Source: a virus. Taken from it: DNA of 33,289 nucleotides. The notes under the pieces are model-generated. The model saw only the letters and a program-made list of their open reading frames with translations, had not been told where the DNA came from and ran no database searches. A program made the translations under genes and the position numbers. The first letter of the stretch is position 1, and each line of letters starts with the position of its first letter. Positions 16,312 to 24,843 of this stretch are shown here, piece after piece. Location of the stretch: positions 1 through 33,289 of IMG/VR virus record IMGVR_UViG_3300046170_000193; one strand, given 5' to 3'.

Positions 16312-17496
16312 TCATTCTAAATCATATGTATAGTATTTGCTACCTTTTCGTAACACTTCTGTATTTAAAGCTACTCGTGTAGCACCATTACTATCAGTAA
16401 TAATTACAGTAACACCTCGTTTAGGTTTTACTTTTGCAGCGGTCAATAACTCATTTGTTTTTTCTAGTTCAGGTAAGCCACCTGCTACCTTTACATATAG
16501 TATATCTTGCCTACCACCTACCATACCACCTGTATTAGAAGGACCACCAAATACTGTACCTGTTTGAAACTCTCTTACAATATCAGTAGTTTTAGATTTA
16601 AAATCTTGTTCTGCTGATTTAATTTCTTCTTTTATAAAAGGTGTTACATTTGCTGTAAGTTTAGGGTTACTATATCCAGACACAGAATTTTCCATTCTTA
16701 CTGCAGCATCATAATCCATTGTAGCACCAAATAAAGGATCTCCATTAACTTTTGACAATATCTGTCCTATCTCTCCGCTTTCTGAACCTGCATCACCTAT
16801 TGCTTGACCTCTCATTGTATTAAAGAAAGTTAATGGGTTTGAGAATACCGCTTCAACAGTTTCTGGATCTGCTTTATTCATTGCATCTATAATAGATTTT
16901 TGTTTTTGATTTAATACTGACAGTGTATTTGCATCTCCATTTTTTACTGCGTTCATTATATCTACAGTATTTAAAGAAAGTAAGTCATCTAAAGATGTTG
17001 CCTCATTTTGTTTTATATCTCTACCTAGTCTTTCAAAGTCAAATGTTATAGTAGGTGTAGTAGGTAAAGCTTGTTCTGTTTGATCACCTACATTTATAGT
17101 TGCTTTATTTAAATCTTCTTTAGCTGCTTCTATATTATTATTATTAACAGACATATAATGTTTGCCACTACGTCCTGCAGCATTAGCTGTATTACCTAAA
17201 TTAATTGCTTGCATTAAATAACCTTTACCTCTTTTGGCTAGTGTAGCAGCATTTTCTGCTCCAAAATGAAACACTGCCTGTTCCATTAAGTTATCTAATT
17301 CTTTTTGATTTGCTCTATCCTCTGCAGCTATGTCAGAATCTCTAGTTAAATCCATTCTTCTTTTGTACTCAGCTTTTTGATAGTCACGTTCTTCTTTCAA
17401 AAGCTTTTCATCCTGAAGTCTTTCTTCTTCTTCCTCTATACTTTTAACAAGTTGAGTAGAAGCACCCATTAAAAATCCACCTAAATTAAATGCCAT
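16312..17496 (-). CDS. Putative internal/structural virion protein
   Basis: 394 aa. The ribosome binding site is GAGGAG, and the start overlaps the upstream stop (TAATG). Residues 1-18 look like a Gly/hydrophobic N-terminus (MAFNLGGFLMGASTQLVKS). Residues about 18-75 form a strong charged coiled coil (EEEEERLQDEKLLKEERDYQ region). The middle is polar and alpha-helical, and the C-terminus is beta-like. No enzyme motif. Position among the large virion genes suggests an internal or tail component; unknown family. Confidence 0.55.
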   Translation of the reverse strand: MAFNLGGFLMGASTQLVKSIEEEEERLQDEKLLKEERDYQKAEYKRRMDLTRDSDIAAEDRANQKELDNLMEQAVFHFGAENAATLAKRGKGYLMQAINLGNTANAAGRSGKHYMSVNNNNIEAAKEDLNKATINVGDQTEQALPTTPTITFDFERLGRDIKQNEATSLDDLLSLNTVDIMNAVKNGDANTLSVLNQKQKSIIDAMNKADPETVEAVFSNPLTFFNTMRGQAIGDAGSESGEIGQILSKVNGDPLFGATMDYDAAVRMENSVSGYSNPKLTANVTPFIKEEIKSAEQDFKSKTTDIVREFQTGTVFGGPSNTGGMVGGRQDILYVKVAGGLPELEKTNELLTAAKVKPKRGVTVIITDSNGATRVALNTEVLRKGSKYYTYDLE

Positions 17497-17999
17497 TACA
17501 TTCTCCTCGCCATTAAACCTTTAGGTTCGGCCTCTGTTAATGGCTCGTCTACAGGTTCACTTGTTTCTTGTTCTTCTACTTCTTTCATCTTCTCAGGTAT
17601 TCTACGCATAGCAACAGCTATCTCAGAGTCACTAATACTATCTTTATTTTTACGTGGCTCTAAACCTGATTTATATTCTGCATTTTCTGTGTCAGCTAAG
17701 TACGCAAGCATCTCTACTAATACAGGTGTAACAAGTATACCTACATCAATACTATGCTTACCTTCCATAGTGCCACCCATTTGTAATGCTTGTGCAATTG
17801 TTGTAAGAGGTACACCTGTTTCCATGACATTTAACAAATCTTGTTTTACATCTGGGTTTAATATTCTTGGTGCGTAGTAATCCAATGTCTCTTCTACAGT
17901 ATTGTATTGAGGTGGATGCTGCCAAGGTGTAGCACCTAGTTCTGATGTAAGACTCATCCCTGCAATAGGAGCTTCAAACATTCCTTCTCTACTTTCCAT
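17496..17999 (-). CDS. Hypothetical virion-region protein
   Basis: 167 aa. AAGGAA lies upstream and both ends overlap neighbours (TAATG type). The N-terminal half is helical with a degenerate hydrophobic patch (VGILVTPVLVEMLAYLA), and the C-terminal third is acidic and repetitive (EKMKEVEEQETSEPVDEPL). Not recognised. It lies between two probable internal-protein genes and is probably a structural accessory. Confidence 0.5.
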   Translation of the reverse strand: MESREGMFEAPIAGMSLTSELGATPWQHPPQYNTVEETLDYYAPRILNPDVKQDLLNVMETGVPLTTIAQALQMGGTMEGKHSIDVGILVTPVLVEMLAYLADTENAEYKSGLEPRKNKDSISDSEIAVAMRRIPEKMKEVEEQETSEPVDEPLTEAEPKGLMARRM

Positions 18000-18217
18000 T
18001 ACATAAGATTCCTTCTAGCTTCTTGTACTTGTTTAAATGCATCTAACACTTCATCAAAAGGTTGCATCTTTTTATTTGTGTTTTCTTTTTGCATAGAGAC
18101 ATCACGTCTTAAAAGGCCACCAGTTTTTTGCACAGGCGTACTTGTCTTTTTATTATTGTATGAATCTCTAACTGCTCGTGCATACATTTTTATAGCAGGG
18201 TTTTCTCTATACTTCAC
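17999..18217 (-). CDS. Hypothetical small basic protein, GTG start preferred
   Basis: 72 aa from GTG at 18217, which overlaps the previous stop (GTGA) and has AGGAGG nine bases upstream. An ATG nine bases earlier (18226) is possible but would sit directly against AGGAGG, an unworkable spacing. Basic, low complexity, with a helical C-terminus (FDEVLDAFKQVQEARRN). Not recognised. Confidence 0.5.
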   Translation of the reverse strand: MKYRENPAIKMYARAVRDSYNNKKTSTPVQKTGGLLRRDVSMQKENTNKKMQPFDEVLDAFKQVQEARRNLM

Positions 18218-21200
18218 GATAACCATCCTCCTAAGATACTATCAGATAAATCGCTTGTTAATACTTTAACAATAGCAGAACCAAATCCTGCAGATGAATC
18301 AAAATCTCTTTGTGCATCTGCTCTTTCCTCTGCACCTTCGTTCACTAATTGTTGCACAGCAATATTATTTAATCTTTGTGCTTCATTCTCTGACGCTTTA
18401 AAGGCAAATGTCATCTGATCATTATACAACTGCCACAAATTATTATATGCAGTATTAGATATATCTAATGTTTGTATTGCATTTAATTCATTAGCCCTAT
18501 TTACTGCAGAAGTATCTGCTGTTGCTATCTCTCTACGCCATTGTGCATTTGATTGATCTATTATCAATTGGTTCTGTGCATTAAACTGATCACGTTGATT
18601 GTTTATCTCTGCATTAAATCTTTCTACAACGTTTGCTTGACCTGCATTAAACTGTGCTTGTGCATTAGCTTGTGTTGCATTAAACTGTGCGGCATTAGAT
18701 TGTAGACTTGAAAAGAATTGATCTACTTGATTTTGTGATGAAGCATTAAACTGTTGTGCAGCATTAATAGCAGCTTGATCTGTAAATAATGACTGAGTAA
18801 TTTGTTGAGACTTAAACAATTCCATCTGTTGTGCATTAGATAGATTAGTTAAATCTGCCTGTAAAAAGTTCTGTGCGTTTTGTACAGCAGCTTGTTGTCT
18901 GTTGTTTAGATTAGCCATGTCCATATTAGCTAATGCAGATGCCTCTGCCATTATCATAGCTTGTTTATTAGATAAGTTGTTTAACTCCATTGTATTTGCA
19001 ATACGAGAGTTTTCTAAAGCTACCTGTTGTTCTGCACTAAAGTTCATATTAGCAATGTCTGCTATCTTAGCAGAGTTAGCTACACGTGATTGAAATCCTT
19101 GATCAAACTCTTGACCTAAGAATTGTGCTCTTTGTTGTGCTGCTAGTATAGCACGTTGTTGCCTGTTTGACAAGTTCTGTTGTTCAAATTGTGCAGTTAC
19201 TTGTGCATCCATTTGAGCTATAGGTAGTGCAGCTTCCATAGCTGCCTGTATAATAGCTTGACCTGCCATGCTAGATGCACCAAGTCCACGTGCAGCCATT
19301 GTAGCTGTGGCTGCTCTCATTGATCCTGCTGCCCATGCAGGTGTATTACCACCTTCAAACTGAGCCATCAAACCTTCTAACTGACCTGCCACTGTAGCTT
19401 GTTTAGTAGGGTTTGCAGTTGCAGCTTGTGTTTCAGCAACCTCTGTAAAAGCAGCAGCAGTTTGTGCGTTAGCTACACCAGATATTATTTCACCAGTTTC
19501 AATTTCTCTTTTTCTAGGATCAGGCATTAAAATGCCTGTACCTTGTGCGGCTCTTGTGGTATTTATTGATGTGCCTATATTCTGTGCGGCATTTATCTGT
19601 GATACTTGATCTAATTGTGCAGCTTGTCTTTGTTCAGCAGCATTTTGTACTGCACCTGTTGCCTCTACAGGAGACATAAGATTAGCACCTGTAAACTGTG
19701 GCATATAAGCTTGACTAGTTTCACCCATAGCTGTAGGCAATGCTAATGATCCACTAATCTGACCAGAGTAAGGTGATACGACCTGTCCTTGATCAAGCTG
19801 TGTACCTACTGGAACAATAGTAGAACCTGTAGGCAAAGCAGGTTGAACTGCTCTTCCTACAAATGTTTTAGGAACATCTGCTACACCACCTAAAGATGTA
19901 GTGGTAGCTTGTGGTATAAACTGTTGATTAAGAACACGAGGATCATATTGTTGTAACGAGACTGTTGTACTCTGTGGTTGACCACCTTCATTAAACTTTT
20001 GTACGTAGCCACCCTCTGCCATTTGTTTAGCACTCTCTGTGTACTTATCCATCTGTTGTTTCTTCTCTGGATTTTCTTCTAAGAACTGATCAAACTTTTC
20101 CATCTCACCAGTATAACCAAGACTTTGTGCAATACGTTCCTGTGCCTCTGGTTTAAACCCACCAAACTTTTTACCTGAAGGTCTAGGTAATTCAGGTACA
20201 ATACCACCTTGTGCCATATTAAACTGGGGAGTATATGGTTGTACACTTTGTACTGTAGGAGCAGTAGGTTGTGTAACTACAGGCATTTGTGGTGCTTGTT
20301 GACTTACTGGAAAAAACCCAGATGGAATAGGGGTTTGTGGTACACCATTAATAAAGGTAATACTTACTGTCATACCTGCAGCATTACGATATACACGTAC
20401 ATCTGTTGGTTGACTTTGTGATGTTTGTTGTTGTTGTTGTGCAGTTGATCCAACTGTATAAGTAGAAGGTTGAGGTGTTCCTATTATTCCTGTAGTAGGT
20501 TTTGTAAATGTTCCTGTCATTGGAACTGTAGGCATTTGAGTTGAGCCAGTAGTTTGATTAAACGCAGGAACAAAACCAGAACCTGTATATCCTGTAGGTA
20601 ATGCATAACTAGCTGTATTAGGAGCTTGAGTAAATGTACCTGTTTGAGGCGTTGCAGTATCTAGTTGTTTCTCTTCAGTTGTAGCTGTACTAGTTGTACC
20701 TACTTGAGTAGTTTCTGTACCTGTACCTGTCTTGCTAAGAGTTTTACCTGTTATAATTTCAAAAGGATTTATTCCTACAGTAACACCTGTTATTAAATCT
20801 TCTGCATCGTATAAATCTAAATAATTATCAAAAGGATTGTACGATGTCTTTAATGTTTCAAACGCTTGAGAATATGGTCCTACAGCATCTCCCATAGATT
20901 GTGTTACAGAGTCAATCCATGATACATCTTTTACACCGAAACTTTGTAGTATGTTAGACATAGAATTTGCGTTAGTACCTAAACTTGTAAGTACTGTACC
21001 ATTACCACCTATTACATACAAGTTTGATGCTAGTGCTAATGGATTACCACTAGAATCTAACAGAGTATTACCTGCTTCATCTTTTTGATACCCACCTGCT
21101 TGATAGCTTACAGTTGTACCCCCATACATTTGTGATGTAGCTGCACCTATAGCTGCTTTATATTTATTTACATCTAGCTTTCCTGTAATAGCATCTGTAG

Positions 21201-21783
21201 CTACAGTTGCAATTTGTACCCAGTCTCTTGTTTCTACGTTGCTTCCTAAACTACCTGATATTGCAGTAGCAAGAGTTTCATCAATGCCTATACTAGTTAG
21301 TTCACCTATATTAGGAGCATTTCCTGTATTCATCCAGTCTGTTTTATCTACAAGAGTTGCGGCTGTTTCGTTAGTTGTGCTTGTATTTACAGAGGTTGAT
21401 GCTTGACCTGATAAAAGTGCATCTATATCTAGATCAGTATACTTTGCAATCTGGGATCGCATGTATCTATCTTGACCTCTTTGATCTTTGTACTCATCAG
21501 AAGATCTTCTTAATCTTTCATAATCACCTCTAACTGTAGCTAGTGCTCTGTCTGCATTAGATATAACATCACGATGACTATCCCTATCAACTCCCTGTAA
21601 CAATGCGCTATAGTCACCAGATGCAGCAGCCTCAAGTTGAGCAGCAGTTCTTTCTGCATTAGATATTCTATCACGTTCTTCTGAGCCACTACTTTGCCTA
21701 GACATTTTTTGAGCTTGTTCTCTGGCTCTAAGTTGAGCAGCAGTTGGTCTTGGCTTAGGTTTTATGTTTGGATTTACAGCCAT
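18214..21783 (-). CDS. Very large Gln/Asn/Ala-rich virion protein (internal or tail-tip)
   Basis: 1189 aa, with AAGGAA upstream. The architecture seen: a charged helical N-terminus (about 1-120); a Ser/Thr/Gly-rich middle (about 130-480) with a TPPTG-type low-complexity part and a poly-Gln run; a Gly-rich patch (MAQGGIVPEL and AEGGYVQKFNEGG, about 525-610); then a long helix-rich region (about 720-1150) made of degenerate repeats of the kind NLSNAQQ, NLNNRQQ, AQFNAGQAN, FNAQNQ; and a short hydrophobic C-terminus (FGSAIVKVLTSDLSDSILGGW). No catalytic residue is recognised. It looks like an elongated coiled-coil structural protein that could be packed inside the capsid or form a tail/tape-like element. 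Confidence 0.55.
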   Translation of the reverse strand: MAVNPNIKPKPRPTAAQLRAREQAQKMSRQSSGSEERDRISNAERTAAQLEAAASGDYSALLQGVDRDSHRDVISNADRALATVRGDYERLRRSSDEYKDQRGQDRYMRSQIAKYTDLDIDALLSGQASTSVNTSTTNETAATLVDKTDWMNTGNAPNIGELTSIGIDETLATAISGSLGSNVETRDWVQIATVATDAITGKLDVNKYKAAIGAATSQMYGGTTVSYQAGGYQKDEAGNTLLDSSGNPLALASNLYVIGGNGTVLTSLGTNANSMSNILQSFGVKDVSWIDSVTQSMGDAVGPYSQAFETLKTSYNPFDNYLDLYDAEDLITGVTVGINPFEIITGKTLSKTGTGTETTQVGTTSTATTEEKQLDTATPQTGTFTQAPNTASYALPTGYTGSGFVPAFNQTTGSTQMPTVPMTGTFTKPTTGIIGTPQPSTYTVGSTAQQQQQTSQSQPTDVRVYRNAAGMTVSITFINGVPQTPIPSGFFPVSQQAPQMPVVTQPTAPTVQSVQPYTPQFNMAQGGIVPELPRPSGKKFGGFKPEAQERIAQSLGYTGEMEKFDQFLEENPEKKQQMDKYTESAKQMAEGGYVQKFNEGGQPQSTTVSLQQYDPRVLNQQFIPQATTTSLGGVADVPKTFVGRAVQPALPTGSTIVPVGTQLDQGQVVSPYSGQISGSLALPTAMGETSQAYMPQFTGANLMSPVEATGAVQNAAEQRQAAQLDQVSQINAAQNIGTSINTTRAAQGTGILMPDPRKREIETGEIISGVANAQTAAAFTEVAETQAATANPTKQATVAGQLEGLMAQFEGGNTPAWAAGSMRAATATMAARGLGASSMAGQAIIQAAMEAALPIAQMDAQVTAQFEQQNLSNRQQRAILAAQQRAQFLGQEFDQGFQSRVANSAKIADIANMNFSAEQQVALENSRIANTMELNNLSNKQAMIMAEASALANMDMANLNNRQQAAVQNAQNFLQADLTNLSNAQQMELFKSQQITQSLFTDQAAINAAQQFNASSQNQVDQFFSSLQSNAAQFNATQANAQAQFNAGQANVVERFNAEINNQRDQFNAQNQLIIDQSNAQWRREIATADTSAVNRANELNAIQTLDISNTAYNNLWQLYNDQMTFAFKASENEAQRLNNIAVQQLVNEGAEERADAQRDFDSSAGFGSAIVKVLTSDLSDSILGGWLS
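18227..18232 (-). promoter_or_regulatory. Ribosome binding site AGGAGG deciding a GTG start
   Basis: AGGAGG on the minus strand, ending nine bases before GTG at 18217 and touching the ATG at 18226. The spacing makes the GTG the likely start. It lies inside the end of the upstream 1189-aa gene. Confidence 0.6.
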
Positions 21784-21794
21784 ATTTTAATTCC

Positions 21795-22049
21795 TTATTT
21801 ACCCATTGTCATCCACACTGCACCTGCAATAAACGTCAGCAGTGCGACAGTGGTTAATTTTACTACAGTTGACCAGACAGACTTACGTGTGTCACGCCAT
21901 GCCTCTAGTAAACTTCTCATCTCTATAATATCTCTGGCTGCGTCATCGTCAAGTAACCCAATAGAACGTAGTGCCTCTTTAGCACCACGCCTAGCTGCGT
22001 TGTCTAGCATCTCTTCTATCTGTTCTATTGTGAGGGTGATGTTGTTCAT
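21795..22049 (-). CDS. Small membrane protein, DUF6127-like; possible holin
   Basis: 84 aa. An N-terminal amphipathic helical part (IEQIEEMLDNAARRGAKEAL), a middle LLDDDAARDIIEMRSLLEAWRD, then one transmembrane span (VVKLTTVALLTFIAGAVWMT, about 61-80) and a one-lysine tail. The layout resembles the small membrane family listed as DUF6127, which sits near lysis or structural genes in phages and prophages (from memory). A holin or spanin-like lysis role is plausible. It lies between the fibre genes and the large virion genes. No endolysin is in the window. Confidence 0.55.
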   Translation of the reverse strand: MNNITLTIEQIEEMLDNAARRGAKEALRSIGLLDDDAARDIIEMRSLLEAWRDTRKSVWSTVVKLTTVALLTFIAGAVWMTMGK

Positions 22050-22074
22050 GGTTTAACTAAATCTCTTACTTTTA

Positions 22075-24279
22075 CTATGTTTCAAGATTTGTAATTAAAA
22101 GTTCTGTAGCACTTATAGCCCTACCTGCTTCTACAGTTCCTGATGTTGCGAGTGCTCCATTTGCACCGTAAAAATATTTAGTGCCAATACTTAAACTTGA
22201 TTGATTGTCAGCTATTGAGCCAATCGAAATAACTTCAACATTTTGACCGTTACTTACACTTGCATTTGCAACTCCATAACCTTTTGCAACTTTAGCACCG
22301 TCATAGACTGTTGCATGAATATCATAAGTACTTGCAGGGCGATGGTTATGAACAATAAAATTACGAGTACCATCCGCAGGTATTAACAAAGGCCAATCCC
22401 TAACATTAGCTTTTGTATAAAATGCAAGTTCTGCACCAATAACAGGAGAAGATGTACCGCTATTCCAACCGATAGTAAAAAGATAACCATGATTAGAAGT
22501 TTGTGGGTATCTAGCTACAACAACAATAGCATCTAACCCTGCGTTATACTTTGCGTTTATTTGATATATATATCCAAGTGAATTATCATGCACATCAACT
22601 TCACTACCTAAAGCAACGGTTGTTCCATAAGTTCCTGAGTTAGTAAGAGTTTTTAATTTTACAGTCGTAGTTGACTGTTTTCTGTAAATAATAAAACTTT
22701 TTTGTGCTGTTGGATGATACTCAATATCGTGAGCAGGAGCATTGTCAGTATTAAAAAGAACATTACCACTTGATTGATAGTTAGTATTACTTGATTGCAC
22801 GTGAACTGCTTTATAATAAGCATTTCCATTAGAACTATCGTACCAAATTATATTTGTAACTTCCTGACTTGTGTCAAAAGCAGTTCGTACATTAGTTATA
22901 TTTTGACCATTATTTACAAAATAATCATTACTTGCATATGAAACTGAATATGACGATGAGTTTACTGTAAAAACAGAACCTTGAAGATAAGAGTTTGTTC
23001 TATAAACAACAAGAGCAGCATTTCTATTAGGCATCCATATTAATTTACATATTCTTTCTACTGTGCTTGGAGTATCTTGTGTATTATCTTCACTTATTTT
23101 AGTTAAAGCACCTGCTTCAATTGTATATGAACCCATTTTATAATATTGGCCACCATAGTTATATCCAATCAATAAAGTTCCTGAGTGAGCTAGTACAATA
23201 TTTACATCATAGCATACAGCATTTTCTATACGTGTATATGCTCCAAACGTAATAGCATCACCACTTACTGACCCTACTACATATGCAGGTTTGCCACCAT
23301 CATCAGGATTTCTAAACCCTACAATAACTTGATTAGTTGTTGCATCGTATACACCTTCAGTAGTTGACCACTGATTAGTGTTATCATATGCAAAAGTACT
23401 ATCCGAAACAAATTCAGCAGCAGAGGTTACTGATACAGTGCCATTTGCATTAAGTTTTACAACGTTGCCATTTGTAATAGACCCTGATGCAACAAAGTCT
23501 TTTGCATTACCTGCACCACCAACACCTGCCGCACTTAACGCAGCCACTGTTGTGCTATCTACACTAGCAATATTACTAAGTTGTCTAGCATTGGTAATTA
23601 CATCTGTGCCATTTACTTGTAGTTTAGTAGAAGCATTAACAGTAGTAGCAGTAACCGCAGCCGCACTATTAGCACCTATAACTGCGCCATCAATAGCACC
23701 CCCATTTATATCTGCTGTAGTTATTGTAGTTGTACCTGTAGCTGTTACATCTGTAAACGTACCTGCTACAGCAGAATTAGCACCTATAACTGCACCGTCA
23801 ATAGCTCCTCCATTAATGTCTGCAGTTGGTATAGTAGTTGTACCAGTAAATGTAGCACCATCAATAGGAGCTTTTGTTGTTACAGAGTTTATATCAGATG
23901 CACTAACAGTTACACCGTCCATCTTGTTTAACTCTGCAGCCGTAGCTGTAATTGCTGTACCGCCTATCTGTAAAGCTGTAGAAGCATTAATAGTAGGAGC
24001 AGTAGCAGTACCAGTAAACGTTGGGCTTGCTACAGGAGCTTTGGTATTCATCTGTGTCTGCACATTAGATGTAACACCGTCTACATAGTTAAGCTCTGCA
24101 GTGGTAGCAGTGACGCCATCCATCAGGTTCAACTCTGCTGCAGTTGCTGTTACTCCATCTAGTATGTTTAGTTCTGCTGCAGTAGATGTAACACCTGTCA
24201 ATTCAGCAGGAGCTACTGCACCGTCAGCAAGTATATTTCCAGTAGCAACTACGTTTGCTAAATCTCTAGGTTTACCCAT
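22075..24279 (-). CDS. Tail fibre with TAAELN-repeat N-terminus and beta-propeller-like C-terminus
   Basis: 734 aa. AGAGGA lies upstream. It begins MGKPRDLANVVATGNILADG, an opening I associate with marine phage fibres. It is followed by tandem 13-residue units (TSTAAELNILDGV, TATAAELNLMDGV, TATTAELNYVDGV) and then approximately 30-residue TADINGGAIDGAVIGAN units. From about 290 to 650 a beta-propeller-like region shows repeats ending in aromatic/aliphatic strands (LLIGYN, ALVVYR, SFIIYRK, AIVVVARY). A C-terminal module with GVANASVSNGQNVEVIS then ends the protein. It is probably a receptor-binding fibre. The repeat units are shared with the neighbouring fibre genes. Confidence 0.75.
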   Translation of the reverse strand: MGKPRDLANVVATGNILADGAVAPAELTGVTSTAAELNILDGVTATAAELNLMDGVTATTAELNYVDGVTSNVQTQMNTKAPVASPTFTGTATAPTINASTALQIGGTAITATAAELNKMDGVTVSASDINSVTTKAPIDGATFTGTTTIPTADINGGAIDGAVIGANSAVAGTFTDVTATGTTTITTADINGGAIDGAVIGANSAAAVTATTVNASTKLQVNGTDVITNARQLSNIASVDSTTVAALSAAGVGGAGNAKDFVASGSITNGNVVKLNANGTVSVTSAAEFVSDSTFAYDNTNQWSTTEGVYDATTNQVIVGFRNPDDGGKPAYVVGSVSGDAITFGAYTRIENAVCYDVNIVLAHSGTLLIGYNYGGQYYKMGSYTIEAGALTKISEDNTQDTPSTVERICKLIWMPNRNAALVVYRTNSYLQGSVFTVNSSSYSVSYASNDYFVNNGQNITNVRTAFDTSQEVTNIIWYDSSNGNAYYKAVHVQSSNTNYQSSGNVLFNTDNAPAHDIEYHPTAQKSFIIYRKQSTTTVKLKTLTNSGTYGTTVALGSEVDVHDNSLGYIYQINAKYNAGLDAIVVVARYPQTSNHGYLFTIGWNSGTSSPVIGAELAFYTKANVRDWPLLIPADGTRNFIVHNHRPASTYDIHATVYDGAKVAKGYGVANASVSNGQNVEVISIGSIADNQSSLSIGTKYFYGANGALATSGTVEAGRAISATELLITNLET
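24070..24205 (-). repeat. Tandem 39-bp coding repeats (13-residue TAAELN units)
   Basis: Three to four tandem 39-bp units within the 734-aa fibre gene, each encoding a variant of TSTAAELNILDGV. The same unit recurs in the fibre gene at 26834-27997. They form an elongated fibre shaft, not an array of non-coding repeats. Confidence 0.8.
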
Positions 24280-24298
24280 ATTGTCTATCCTCTATTTA

Positions 24299-24799
24299 TT
24301 ATGGCTTTGTAGGCCAGTCAGCATCTTCCAAATTAGGCCAGTTCTTATGCGTTGGCAAATCACGTAGAGCCTGTCTGTAGGTCTTCATGTTGTCTGCCAT
24401 AGTAACATCCGACATAGCAGTCCAATCTGTCTCAGCTAGTTTGCTGTCTCGTGTACTACGATGACCTGCTGCAGTGTTAGCATCTAGTGTAGCTTGATAT
24501 GCAGCTTCGTGCTCTGCCTTTGTTGTCTTCTTGCCATCCTCATCAGTTGTGTCAGCAAACATGTCTTGTGCTACATACTTCTCAACCCAGTTGCCTTTGC
24601 TGTCTTGCTCAACACCATCACGAGCACTTGTTTGATATGCACTAGTTGTAGCGGCAGGAGATGCTAGTACTGGGTCAATATTCATTGCGTCACAGACATT
24701 ACTGTTCCACACTTTTGGAAGAGACATATTTTTAAAGACTGCTCTCCACTCGCCTTGTGTTTTAACTTCGCCTGTTGTTCTCTCACGATATTCTGACAT
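24299..24799 (-). CDS. Tail fibre assembly chaperone (Phage_tail_APC-like)
   Basis: 166 aa, with AAAGGAG upstream. The C-terminal 55 residues carry the tail-assembly-chaperone pattern: RSTRDSKLAETDWTAMSDV, then MKTYRQALRDLPTHKNWPNL and a Trp/Pro ending. The N-terminal part is polar (YRERTTGEVKTQGEWRAVF). Such proteins help fold or attach tail fibres. The gene is sandwiched between two fibre genes, which fits. Confidence 0.8.
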   Translation of the reverse strand: MSEYRERTTGEVKTQGEWRAVFKNMSLPKVWNSNVCDAMNIDPVLASPAATTSAYQTSARDGVEQDSKGNWVEKYVAQDMFADTTDEDGKKTTKAEHEAAYQATLDANTAAGHRSTRDSKLAETDWTAMSDVTMADNMKTYRQALRDLPTHKNWPNLEDADWPTKP

Positions 24800-24843
24800 C
24801 AGTTGATACTCCTTTCGTCAGTTGATTTGTTATCTTGATCACT

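Noticed and set aside
23378-24088. 236-aa plus-strand ORF opposite the fibre repeats
   Set aside because: Open only because it is the reverse complement of Ala/Thr/Gly-rich repeat codons; no ribosome binding site and no recognisable motif.
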